Assembly (NCBI RefSeq): GCF_047314965.1
Contig: NZ_JBLBVK010000052.1
Coordinates: 62,001 to 126,000 of the forward strand
Origin: JAVJUV01 sp047314965
GTDB taxonomy: Bacteria > Pseudomonadota > Alphaproteobacteria > Rhodobacterales > Rhodobacteraceae
Direction: 5' to 3'
Length of the DNA: 64,000 nucleotides
The stretch's first letter is position 1, and each line of letters starts with the position of its first letter. A program made the position numbers and the translations under genes. The notes below the pieces were generated by a model. It was not told where the DNA came from and searched no databases. It saw nothing but the letters and a program-made list of their open reading frames with translations. Shown in pieces: positions 1 to 8,684 of this stretch.

Positions 1-1556
1 TGGATGTCATGATCCTCGATCGAACGGAACCACCCGGTATCACCGACCTGACCACCCGATTCACCATAAAACGGAGTCTGGTTCGTAACGATCCAGGCGG
101 TCTGGCCCGCCGATACGGCATTCGTCAGCTTACCGTCCTCGACGATGGCCAGAACCTGGCCTTCGGCCTTCTCGGTCTCGTAGCCAAGGAACTCGGTCGC
201 GCCATGGGCCTCCGCGATCTCGAACCAGACCTCGGCATCCTTGGCCTCGCCCGATCCCGACCATGCGGCCCGAGCCTTGGCCTTCTGAGCATCCATCGCT
301 TCATTGAAGCCCGCCAGATCGACCTTGATACCCTTTTCCCGAAGCGCGTCCTCGGTCAGGTCCAGCGGGAAGCCATAGGTGTCATAAAGCTTGAATGCCG
401 TTTCACCGGGCATCTTCTCGCCTTCAGGCAAATCCGCCACGGCCTCGTCCAACAGGCTCAACCCGCGATCCAGCGTTGCCTTGAACCGGCTTTCTTCAGC
501 CTTCAGCGTTTCCTCGATCAGAGCCTTGCCCCGGCCAAGCTCCGGGTAATGATCTCCCATCTGACGCACCAACTCGGCAACGAGACGGTGCATGACAGGG
601 TCTTTCGCACCCAGCAAATGGGCGTGCCGCATCGCGCGCCGCATGATCCGGCGCAGCACATAGCCCCGCCCCTCGTTCGACGGCAGGACACCCTCCGCGA
701 TCAGGAACGCAGTCGAACGCAGGTGATCCGCGATGACCCGGTGATGGACATTGCCTTCGCCATCGGGATCTGTCGAGGTCGCGTGGGCAGAAGCCTCAAT
801 CAGCGCCCGCATCGTATCGGTGTCGTAGTTGTCGTGCTTGCCCTGCAAAAGCGCGCCGATCCGCTCCAGCCCCATGCCGGTGTCGATCGACTGCATGTCG
901 AGTGCCCGCATCGAGCCGTCTTCGAACTGCTCGTTCTGCATGAAGACGACGTTCCAGATCTCGATGAACCGGTCGCCATCCTCCTCGGCGCTGCCCGGCG
1001 GTCCGCCCCAGATATGGTCGCCGTGGTCATAGAAAATCTCGGTGCAGGGTCCGCACGGGCCCGTCGGCCCCATCTGCCAGAAGTTGTCGCTGGTCGCGAT
1101 CCGGATGATCCGGTCCTCCGGCACCCCGACCTTCTTCCAGATCTCGAACGCCTCGTCGTCTGTGTGATAAATCGTCGTCAGAAGACGTGACTTGTCGATG
1201 CCAAAATCCTGCGTCAGCAGGTTCCAGGCATAGGGAATAGCCTCGTTCTTGAAATAATCGCCGAACGAGAAATTTCCCAGCATTTCAAAGAAGGTATGAT
1301 GCCGGGCCGTGTAGCCGACATTGTCCAGATCGTTGTGCTTGCCGCCGGCGCGGACACATTTCTGGCTGGTGGTCGCCCGAACGTAATCCCGTCGCTCCAG
1401 TCCGGTAAACAGGTTCTTGAACTGAACCATGCCCGAGTTCGTGAACATCAGCGTCGGGTCATTGCGCGGCACGAGCGGCGATGAGTCGACGACCTCATGG
1501 CCGTTCTTTTCAAAGTAGCTCAGAAAGGTAGAGCGGATATCATTCAGGCTGGTCAT
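1..1556 (-). CDS. alaS: Alanyl-tRNA synthetase, C-terminal part cut off by window edge
   Basis: Charges tRNA-Ala with alanine in the cytoplasm. The reverse strand reads open from an ATG at 1556 to the window edge, giving about 518 of the usual ~880 residues. It begins MTSLNDIRSTFLSYFEKNGH and carries the class II core (RHHTFFEMLGNFSFGDYF, then GPTGPCGPC and GGKHNDLDNVG), all typical of bacterial AlaS. The aminoacylation domain and the start of the editing region are inside the window; the remaining editing and C-Ala domains lie beyond position 1. It is downstream of recA on the same strand, an order common in Rhodobacteraceae. The family call is secure. Confidence 0.97.
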   Translation of the reverse strand, partial: MTSLNDIRSTFLSYFEKNGHEVVDSSPLVPRNDPTLMFTNSGMVQFKNLFTGLERRDYVRATTSQKCVRAGGKHNDLDNVGYTARHHTFFEMLGNFSFGDYFKNEAIPYAWNLLTQDFGIDKSRLLTTIYHTDDEAFEIWKKVGVPEDRIIRIATSDNFWQMGPTGPCGPCTEIFYDHGDHIWGGPPGSAEEDGDRFIEIWNVVFMQNEQFEDGSMRALDMQSIDTGMGLERIGALLQGKHDNYDTDTMRALIEASAHATSTDPDGEGNVHHRVIADHLRSTAFLIAEGVLPSNEGRGYVLRRIMRRAMRHAHLLGAKDPVMHRLVAELVRQMGDHYPELGRGKALIEETLKAEESRFKATLDRGLSLLDEAVADLPEGEKMPGETAFKLYDTYGFPLDLTEDALREKGIKVDLAGFNEAMDAQKAKARAAWSGSGEAKDAEVWFEIAEAHGATEFLGYETEKAEGQVLAIVEDGKLTNAVSAGQTAWIVTNQTPFYGESGGQVGDTGWFRSIEDHDI

Positions 1557-1697
1557 GGGCGTCACTTGTGGTTCCGGGCAGGAGCACCGAATATACGCTT
1601 CCTTTCAAGGCGTAAAGCAAGGATGACGCGCCCCTGGCAAGAGACGCGCACCATTGTCGGCGACCCGTGCACGGTCGGCAGACCACAATGAACGACA

Positions 1698-1721
1698 AGG
1701 ACCGCCCCTGGGGACGGTCCT
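1698..1721 (-). terminator. Hairpin downstream of recA
   Basis: AGGACCG (1698-1704) pairs perfectly with CGGTCCT (1715-1721); the intervening bases can extend the stem. It lies 67 bp past the recA stop and before alaS. There is no strong U-tract on the minus-strand side, so it may be a weak or Rho-assisted terminator, or an mRNA-end stabiliser. Confidence 0.5.
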
Positions 1722-1787
1722 AATCGAGTGTCCTGTATAGTCTTCGCGCAAGAGCCGGCCTGTTCCGGAGTGCGCCGTCTCCGTTTC

Positions 1788-2882
1788 TCAGCCTTCGATC
1801 AGACCATCATCATCCGTGTCCATACCGGACAGGTCGTCGTCGTCGGCCCCATCGAAATCCAGGCCATGCGCTGCTCGGATCTTGTCCTCGATCTCCCAGG
1901 CAATATCCGCGTTGTCCTTCAGGAACTGCTTGGCGTTTTCACGCCCCTGCCCGATCCGTTCGTCGCCATAGCTGAACCAGGACCCCGACTTCTCGACCAC
2001 CCCGGCCTTCACCCCAAGGTCCAGCAGTTCGCCGGTCTTCGAGATGCCTTCGCCGTACATGATGTCGAACTCGACCTGCTTGAACGGCGGGGCGACCTTG
2101 TTCTTGACCACTTTCACCCGCGTGGTGTTTCCGACCACCTCGTCACGATCCTTGATCGCGCCGATCCGGCGAATGTCGAGACGCACGGAGGAATAGAATT
2201 TCAGTGCGTTGCCGCCCGTCGTCGTCTCCGGGCTGCCGAACATGACGCCGATCTTCATCCGGATCTGGTTGATGAAGATCACCATGCAGTTCGAGCGTGC
2301 GATCGAGCCCGTCAGCTTGCGCATCGCCTGGCTCATCAGGCGGGCGTGGACGCCGACCGAGCTGTCGCCCATGTCGCCTTCCAGTTCCGATTTCGGCGTC
2401 AAAGCCGCGACCGAGTCGACGATCACCATGCTGACGGCGCCCGAGCGCACAAGCGTATCCGTGATCTCAAGTGCCTGCTCGCCGGTATCCGGCTGCGATA
2501 TCAGCAACTCGTCGAGGTTGACGCCAAGTTTCTTCGCGTACTGCGGATCAAGCGCGTGTTCGGCATCGACGAAGGCACAGACGCCGCCTTTCTTCTGCTC
2601 TTCGGCCACGCAATGCAGCGTCAGGGTCGTCTTGCCCGAAGACTCGGGTCCGTAAATCTCGATAATGCGGCCCTTGGGCAGACCACCGATCCCCAGCGCG
2701 ATATCCAGCCCCAACGAGCCGGTCGAGGTCGCCTCGATCTCGCGCATGGCATTGTCGCCGCCAAGCCGCATGATCGAGCCCTTGCCGAACTGCCGCTCGA
2801 TCTGCGCCAGTGCGGAATCCAGCGCTTTCTGCTTGTCGCTGTCTTTCTTGGTGGTCATGTCCAGAATTTCTGCTGCACCCAT
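1788..2882 (-). CDS. recA: Recombinase RecA
   Basis: RecA forms ATP-dependent filaments on single-stranded DNA, catalyses strand exchange and triggers LexA self-cleavage. The 364-residue product has the Walker A motif GPESSGKTT, the hexapeptide region QALEITDTLVRSGAV, Walker B (VIVDSVAAL), the loop L2 region (FGSPETTTGGNALKFY) and an acidic C-terminal tail, so it is full length. I kept the upstream ATG (MGAAEILDMTTKK) because AAGGAACAGGA sits just before it and homologues begin with a similar 8-residue leader; the internal ATG at 2858 is the alternative. An SOS box and a promoter lie 50-105 bp upstream. Confidence 0.99.
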   Translation of the reverse strand: MGAAEILDMTTKKDSDKQKALDSALAQIERQFGKGSIMRLGGDNAMREIEATSTGSLGLDIALGIGGLPKGRIIEIYGPESSGKTTLTLHCVAEEQKKGGVCAFVDAEHALDPQYAKKLGVNLDELLISQPDTGEQALEITDTLVRSGAVSMVIVDSVAALTPKSELEGDMGDSSVGVHARLMSQAMRKLTGSIARSNCMVIFINQIRMKIGVMFGSPETTTGGNALKFYSSVRLDIRRIGAIKDRDEVVGNTTRVKVVKNKVAPPFKQVEFDIMYGEGISKTGELLDLGVKAGVVEKSGSWFSYGDERIGQGRENAKQFLKDNADIAWEIEDKIRAAHGLDFDGADDDDLSGMDTDDDGLIEG

Positions 2883-2932
2883 TGGTCCTGTTCCTTATTC
2901 CACAGCCGCCTGTCGGCGGCAACGCCACTCAT

Positions 2933-2947
2933 GTTCGCCTCTTGTTC
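2933..2947 (-). promoter_or_regulatory. LexA/SOS box of recA (direct-repeat alphaproteobacterial type)
   Basis: The plus strand reads GTTC-GCCTCTT-GTTC (minus: GAAC-AAGAGGC-GAAC), an exact match to the GTTC-N7-GTTC / GAAC-N7-GAAC operator known for alphaproteobacterial LexA. It lies about 10 bp downstream of the predicted -10 box and 51 bp before the recA start, where bound LexA would block transcription. Confidence 0.88.
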
Positions 2948-2956
2948 TTATTGGAG

Positions 2957-2985
2957 TGTATGAGACCAAAAAGAGAACATTTCAA
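2957..2985 (-). promoter_or_regulatory. Predicted recA promoter
   Basis: On the minus strand TTGAAA (2985-2980) is followed after exactly 17 bp by CATACA (2962-2957). It matches sigma70 -35/-10 spacing, and the SOS box begins near the expected transcription start. Confidence 0.6.
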
Positions 2986-3077
2986 CCGATTTGTTTCCCA
3001 TTCTATGAAAACTTATTCTTAAGGGAGGGTTACCGCCGCTCGCCAAACATGGTTTTTTCTGTCTCCGCGAACGAAGA

Positions 3078-5390
3078 CTAGTGAAACTGCTCATTCACTA
3101 CGGATGTCAGTTGCTGCAGTGAGAATGGCTTGGGTAGAAACACCGAGTTGGGGATTCGCGCCTGTTTCTCGATGCGCCCCTCTTCCGAATAACCGGACAC
3201 GAAAACAGTGCGCGTATCGGGTCGCTCCCGCAAGGCCCGGCGCACCCAGGTCGGGCCATCGAGCCCGGGCATGATGACGTCGGTGACAAATACGTCCACC
3301 TTCAGGTCACGGTCCTCTAGCGTGCTCAACGCCTGTTCGGCGTTTTCGGCTTCAAGCACGGTGTACCCCCGCATCCGCAACGCCCTGCTGGCGAAGGCGC
3401 GCACCGGGGCTTCATCCTCCACCAGCAGAATGACGCCGCCATCCTTGGGCGGAGCCACGGCGATCGGAGCCGGGCTCTCTTCGGCGTACTGCTCGCGAGG
3501 CATGTCATACGACGGGAAGTACAAACTGAACAGACTGCCTTTGCCGATCTCGCTGTCCACGAAAATGAAGCCGCCGGTCTGCTTGACGATACCGTATGCC
3601 GTCGAGAGGCCCAGCCCGGTTCCCTCGCCAGTTTTTTTCGTCGTGTAGAAAGGTTCGAAGATCTTGGTCAGCCCGTCGGGAGAGATCCCGGTGCCCGAGT
3701 CCTTCACCTCGATAACCACGTAATCGCCAGGGGGCACCAGCGCACGGTCGCGTCGCAACTCACTCGTCAGGCAGTCTTTGCGGATATTGATCGATATACG
3801 CCCGCCTTCCGGCATCGCGTCGCGAGCGTTCACGACAAGGTTGACGATCACCTGTTCCATCTGGCGCCGGTCGGCTCGGATGACCTGTTCTCCCAGAGCA
3901 TGAACCACCTCGAGCTGGATTCGTTCCCCGATCAGTCGGTTCAGCAAGTGCGCCAAGTCGGACATGGTATCCCGCAGATCAAGCGCCTGCGGCTTCAGGT
4001 TCTGCTTGCGGGAGAACGCCAGCAACTGCCCCACGAGACTGGCCGCACGATTGGCATTCTGGGAAATCTGCATCAGATCCGAATAATCGGGGTCGCCCGG
4101 ATCGTGACGCAAAAGCAGAAGATCGCAATGCCCGCTGATCGCTGTCAGAAGATTATTGAAATCATGCGCCACGCCGCCGGCAAGCTGTCCGATCGCCTGC
4201 ATTTTCTGGCTCTGAACAAACTGAGCCTCCAGGGTTTTCAACTCGGTCGCGTCGTTCAGAATGCCGAAAAGCACGGTTCTGTCGTTCTCCATCGTGCGGC
4301 CAAGCGTGATTTGCAGGAAAAGCTCTTGTCCAGGCCCAACGACACGCACGATTTCAGGTTTCAGCAGACCACGCCCTTTGGCCGCATCCTCAAGCCAGTC
4401 GGATATCGGCCGCCCCATGCCCTCGACCAGTTCGAACAGAGGCGGCAAAGGCTCCTCTCCCAGGGAAAGGATGGATCGCGCCTCGTGGTTGGCCTCGATC
4501 AGATCGCCTTCAGCGGTCACCTTCAGCATCGGAACAGGCAGCGCATCGAGAAGGTCCGACTCCGACAGGATCTTCCCTATTGGCGACTCGACCGACGCTT
4601 CGGCCGGAAGCAGAGCGATTTCACGCCAGCCCTCCGAATTGCGCAACTCGACCAGCCGCACCGCAACGTCGTCACGCCTTCCCGAGATCCTATATGAGTT
4701 TCCAGATACGAACGGCTGGTGATCGAGAAGCAGCGCCAGAGTGGCCGGAATCTCGCCAATCTGGGACGATGCCAGATCATTTCCGCCAAGAATGCCGCCA
4801 TCCGGTGAAACCGACAACAGAGCGACGCGATCCGCCACATCGGAGCGAGCGCTGGCCGCACAGCGCTGATCGAACCTCCATAAGAGACGCTCATCCGACA
4901 CCTTGCAGACCTCGATACGCAAGCGCCGCGCCCCAACGCTGACGGTTTCGCCGGCATGCCCCTCGGCGAAAGCCTGCGCCGCGCAACGGTCGGAATGAAG
5001 GGTGCCAATTCCAAAGATCTTGCCCGCAAAATCGGTCGCATTGGTCGGTCGATAGCCTTTCTCCAGTCGGCTGGCAGCCCCGTTCAACGACATCAGACGC
5101 CCGGTGTGGTCCGACAACAGCGCGGGACACCGTTCGCCGCGAAGGGCGATCTCCGAAAGCCGGTTATGACGGATCAGGCTAGCGCGCTCCCGTACGAGCA
5201 ACCCCAGGCCGAAGATGGCCAAAGCGAACAGTCCGATCCCGGCGCCAAGAAAGACTTTTGCCATACCCAAAGGTGGAACGATGACACTTGCCAGAAGCAT
5301 TGCGCCTGAAGCGGTCAGGAACAGAAAAAAGCGCTCGGAAAAGTCAGAGGCCAGAGGCAGCAAAATCGCTGGGCCCTTACGGTCGGTCAA
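3078..5390 (-). CDS. cckA: Cell-cycle hybrid sensor histidine kinase CckA
   Basis: CckA starts the phosphorelay (through ChpT) that activates CtrA and CpdR. The 770-residue product has two N-terminal membrane segments (about 21-40 and 46-67), PAS-like regions up to residue 380, a HisKA domain with the CckA hallmark GGVAHDFNNLLTAI (phospho-His near 409), an HATPase with GTGLGLST, and a C-terminal receiver whose acceptor Asp is near 704 (VFVTDVIMPG) with Lys in FLPKPF. The start appears to be TTG at 5390, preceded by AGGA at good spacing. Placement next to recA is common in Rhodobacterales. A CtrA-like box is found at 24448 in this window. Confidence 0.93.
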   Translation of the reverse strand: MTDRKGPAILLPLASDFSERFFLFLTASGAMLLASVIVPPLGMAKVFLGAGIGLFALAIFGLGLLVRERASLIRHNRLSEIALRGERCPALLSDHTGRLMSLNGAASRLEKGYRPTNATDFAGKIFGIGTLHSDRCAAQAFAEGHAGETVSVGARRLRIEVCKVSDERLLWRFDQRCAASARSDVADRVALLSVSPDGGILGGNDLASSQIGEIPATLALLLDHQPFVSGNSYRISGRRDDVAVRLVELRNSEGWREIALLPAEASVESPIGKILSESDLLDALPVPMLKVTAEGDLIEANHEARSILSLGEEPLPPLFELVEGMGRPISDWLEDAAKGRGLLKPEIVRVVGPGQELFLQITLGRTMENDRTVLFGILNDATELKTLEAQFVQSQKMQAIGQLAGGVAHDFNNLLTAISGHCDLLLLRHDPGDPDYSDLMQISQNANRAASLVGQLLAFSRKQNLKPQALDLRDTMSDLAHLLNRLIGERIQLEVVHALGEQVIRADRRQMEQVIVNLVVNARDAMPEGGRISINIRKDCLTSELRRDRALVPPGDYVVIEVKDSGTGISPDGLTKIFEPFYTTKKTGEGTGLGLSTAYGIVKQTGGFIFVDSEIGKGSLFSLYFPSYDMPREQYAEESPAPIAVAPPKDGGVILLVEDEAPVRAFASRALRMRGYTVLEAENAEQALSTLEDRDLKVDVFVTDVIMPGLDGPTWVRRALRERPDTRTVFVSGYSEEGRIEKQARIPNSVFLPKPFSLQQLTSVVNEQFH

Positions 5391-5485
5391 AAAAGCATCC
5401 TGCGGTTCAAGCTGCGATGTGAAACCGACAGTGTTGGCAATAGGTTAACGAAAAATGAACGGGTGTGCCAAATTCGTTGATTTCG

Positions 5486-6649
5486 TCAGCGTCGGCGCAG
5501 AATGGCAACGAAAAACCCGTCGCCGCCCTCCAGCGGGCTGAACCGCCGCTCGTCAACCGGATGCCATTCCGGATGCCGTTCCAGGAAAGCAGCGATCCTT
5601 TCGCCGTTCTCTTCCTCAAGAAGAGAACAGGTTGCAAAGGCCAGCACCCCGTTCTCTTTCACATGGGCAACCGCGCGGTCCAGAATCTCGTCCTGTACAT
5701 CATTCAGCTCGGAAAGACGGGCCGGCGTCAGCAGCCATTTCGCGTCAGGTTGCCGCCGCCATGCTCCACTGCCAGAGCACGGTACATCCGTCAGGACACA
5801 GTCGAAAAGACCATCCGGGCGTTCTGCCACCTCGATGCGTTGTCCCGCGCGGGCCGCTCGCGCCGGAATGTCCCGCATTCTCTTCATATCCGCGTCATGG
5901 GCCACGACCCTCGATGCACCGCCGGCGGCAAGCTGCAGCGACTTCCCTCCACCTCCGGCGCAATAATCGAGGACCGAACCTCCGGCGGCATAGGGCGACA
6001 CGAGGTCCACAACCGCCTGCGAAGCGGCATCCTGCAATTCGACGACACCATCGCCATAGGCTTTCGAGCCCTGAACGCGCCGCGCGTTCCCTGTCACCCG
6101 CAGAGCGGAGGGGCTGAGTGGCTCCTCGACAGCCACGATATCATCCTCCGCAAGCATCTTGATCGCTTGATCCGTTGTGGCTTTGGAGATGTTCGCCCGA
6201 AGAAATACCGGAGCCCGCGACTGCAACGCACTCAGAATCGGGGCCGCTTGCTCCCCAAATGCTTTCTGGAAAATCGGCCAAAGCCAATCCTGGCAATCGA
6301 AGCGCACCGGATCGGGCGCCAGGGAGATTTCCGGCGAGAGTGCCGCCTCACGCTCCGAAAGCCGGTCGAGACAATGACGATCGCCCGTGAATTCGGCATC
6401 AGGATCCTCGCCTTCGGCACGCACTCTGCCAAGCATGAGGCCTCGCCCGGTTTCCGCCCCTCCAATCCAGGCGAACGAACGCTGGCGCCGGCGCGCATCG
6501 AAAACAAGGTCGCGGACCGCCGCCCTGTCTCCTGACCCGGCATAACGGCTGGATCGCGCCCAGTTGAGCAGGCACTGCTCGGTCGAACCTCCAGCGATGA
6601 CCTTGTCCAGGATGTCCGCCGCCGCGGCGATGCGCGCGGCGGGCGTCAT
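5486..6649 (-). CDS. rsmB: RsmB/NOP-family rRNA (cytosine-5) methyltransferase
   Basis: Probable SAM-dependent methyltransferase making m5C in 16S rRNA. The 387-residue protein has an N-terminal NusB-like region (residues 1-60, TPAARIAAAADILDKVI), a SAM motif VLDYCAGGGGKSLQLAA, the releasing cysteine in TDVPCSGSGAWRR and the second, catalytic cysteine in FATCSLLEEENGERI, the two-Cys signature of the RNA m5C family. It is shorter than E. coli RsmB (429 residues) because the NusB-like part is reduced, so the exact target base is an inference. It lies between the unknown membrane protein gene and cckA on the same strand. Confidence 0.88.
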   Translation of the reverse strand: MTPAARIAAAADILDKVIAGGSTEQCLLNWARSSRYAGSGDRAAVRDLVFDARRRQRSFAWIGGAETGRGLMLGRVRAEGEDPDAEFTGDRHCLDRLSEREAALSPEISLAPDPVRFDCQDWLWPIFQKAFGEQAAPILSALQSRAPVFLRANISKATTDQAIKMLAEDDIVAVEEPLSPSALRVTGNARRVQGSKAYGDGVVELQDAASQAVVDLVSPYAAGGSVLDYCAGGGGKSLQLAAGGASRVVAHDADMKRMRDIPARAARAGQRIEVAERPDGLFDCVLTDVPCSGSGAWRRQPDAKWLLTPARLSELNDVQDEILDRAVAHVKENGVLAFATCSLLEEENGERIAAFLERHPEWHPVDERRFSPLEGGDGFFVAILRRR

Positions 6650-6729
6650 ATAGATGAGGCCTTTGAGTTAGTCATTGACAGTCGCCCAGCCCGGCGGCGT
6701 CCAAGCATCTTTGAGGATCGCATCGAATT

Positions 6730-8613
6730 TCAGCCGTCGGCAGTCGTATCGGACTCTGATCCCGAACCACCGCCACCGTTCCCGGAATTGCCATTTCCGG
6801 AGTTGCCGTTCGAGCCGCTGCCGGTGCTTGAACCGGTATCGTCAGATGTATCCGTCCCTTCCGAGGAGCTTGTGTCGCCAGACGTTCCCGTATCTCCGGA
6901 ACCGCTGACATCACCATCCGTACCGCCCGTGGGCTCTGTTTCCTCCGACACACCGGAATCATCCGTTGTCCCGGTGCCGCCCAAATCGCCCGGAATACCT
7001 ATGTCTGTCGATGTCCCGGACGAAGGAATACTCAATGCGGAAGACCCACCCTTAAGCGCAGAGGCCGGCGTACCGTCAATCTCATGCCCTCCGCCGAAGA
7101 TCCGCTCCAGGAAGGACGGAGATCGCCTGACGATGACCACGCGCGGCGTCGGAGCCGGTTGCTGTGCCTGGACCTGGCGAGGCGCCGCTACAACAGCTGG
7201 ACGTGACAATCCCTCACCGGCCAGCCAAATCTCGACGATTCCTTGGGCCGGAGACGGGCGGAAAGACGTAAAATCTCTAAGACGGGCGTCATAGGCTTCT
7301 GCCAGGCGCGCGGCCTCTCCACGGTCTTCCTCGTGGAAGAAGCGGATATTCCGCTCGCTGATCTTGAGATCCACCAGCGTCAGCGCCGAAAGTTCATGCC
7401 CCCGCTCGAGAAGGTTATCGGCGATGGCCTCCGCGATAGCGGGATCCGTCGTGCGCGGAACCATAATAGTAACAGACAGAAGACTGAGCGGAGCCGACAG
7501 AGGCTCGCTGGTGCCCGCCTCTTCGGCGATCGGATCTGCCGCGGCGACGCCGGGAAGGCGATCTGTTGCGGGAACGCTCACCCGGACCGCTGACGAACGG
7601 TCGCCTACCGGCTGGATCGCGGACCAGCCAGTCGTGCCAAAGCCATCGTCTCCGAAGGGGACAGGCAAAAGTGCTGCGACGAAACGTTGCTGAGATACGG
7701 CCGTCTCGAGGGGCAGTACCAAAGGACCGCGCGGCGGCCGACCCGAGACCGGCGTCCACTCCCCAAGGGTCGTCGAACGCGGAAACGCGTTCATCGGGCG
7801 CGTTATGCCAAGCGCGGGCTGCAGCCCGATCTGCGGAGCCGACCGTCCAGACGCGGGTCCCTTGTCCATCGGCGGCACTGTCTTGGTAAACGGAAGTACC
7901 GCCAGCAGACAGACGCCCGCCAGAAGCAAAGCCGGTATTCCGCGCCGACGTCGGCGCACCGCAGGTTTCGCCGCAGCTTCCGTCGCGGGCGTTTCAGATT
8001 CGGCAACGACTATGGTTGCCGCATAGTCTCGCGCCAGCCTTTCGGTCTCGTCGGCGGATCGCGTTTCAGCCGTTCGGCTTGGCTCGACGTGGGTAACCAG
8101 GCTTGGTTGCGGTACGAACGGGCGAACTGGAGTGAAATCCGGAGAAAGTGACTTGATATACCGATCCGCCACAGATCTCGGCTTTTTGGCCGCCTCGGAA
8201 AGACGCACGTCATCTTTTTTATCGGCAGTCGCGATCAAGCCGGGCGCATCGGCCTCGCGGGACGGGGGCTCGGACGTCTCGGGCCTCAACTCGTCAAGGC
8301 TTGGTCCGCCATTTCCTCCGGCGCCTTCGACAGTCTCACGAAGCGATCGGACGCGATCCGAAAAATCGAGCTTATCGTCGTCCTCGGATTTCAATAACGG
8401 CTCGATCGGCTCATAGCCCTCGGGACGATCCTGTCCGGCCTCCTCCCACGGCTTCAGGCGGCGTTTCGGAGCTTCCTGGGAATTGGCCTTCTCGCGCAGG
8501 GCAATGGCACGCCGGGCGCGCGCCTCGGCAAGACGGGCTTGCCAGCGGTCGTCCTTTTCAAGGTCAAAGACATCCCTTGCGGGTTCTTCAGGTCGTAATG
8601 CGCGGTCTGCCAT
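6730..8613 (-). CDS. Unknown membrane-anchored protein with LytR_C-like domain and acidic Gly/Ser/Thr tail
   Basis: A 627-residue protein I cannot name. Residues 1-224 are charged, proline-rich and probably disordered. A single membrane segment follows the arginine run (about 225-242), placing the remainder in the periplasm. Residues about 379-465 (VTIMVPRTTDPAIAEAIADN through GIVEIWLAG) resemble the LytR_C/SPOR-like alpha-beta fold. The last ~95 residues are low complexity, rich in D, T, S, G and N. The ATG at 8613 has AGGTGG upstream; the reading frame extends back to a TTG at 8640 without support. It sits 71 bp downstream of guaB. A cell-envelope or wall-associated role is possible but unproven. 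Confidence 0.75.
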   Translation of the reverse strand: MADRALRPEEPARDVFDLEKDDRWQARLAEARARRAIALREKANSQEAPKRRLKPWEEAGQDRPEGYEPIEPLLKSEDDDKLDFSDRVRSLRETVEGAGGNGGPSLDELRPETSEPPSREADAPGLIATADKKDDVRLSEAAKKPRSVADRYIKSLSPDFTPVRPFVPQPSLVTHVEPSRTAETRSADETERLARDYAATIVVAESETPATEAAAKPAVRRRRRGIPALLLAGVCLLAVLPFTKTVPPMDKGPASGRSAPQIGLQPALGITRPMNAFPRSTTLGEWTPVSGRPPRGPLVLPLETAVSQQRFVAALLPVPFGDDGFGTTGWSAIQPVGDRSSAVRVSVPATDRLPGVAAADPIAEEAGTSEPLSAPLSLLSVTIMVPRTTDPAIAEAIADNLLERGHELSALTLVDLKISERNIRFFHEEDRGEAARLAEAYDARLRDFTSFRPSPAQGIVEIWLAGEGLSRPAVVAAPRQVQAQQPAPTPRVVIVRRSPSFLERIFGGGHEIDGTPASALKGGSSALSIPSSGTSTDIGIPGDLGGTGTTDDSGVSEETEPTGGTDGDVSGSGDTGTSGDTSSSEGTDTSDDTGSSTGSGSNGNSGNGNSGNGGGGSGSESDTTADG

Positions 8614-8684
8614 GGCCCCCACCTGGCTACACATCAACAAACGGACCGACAGCGGTTCCTCAATCGTTACTTTTCAGCCCCGCC

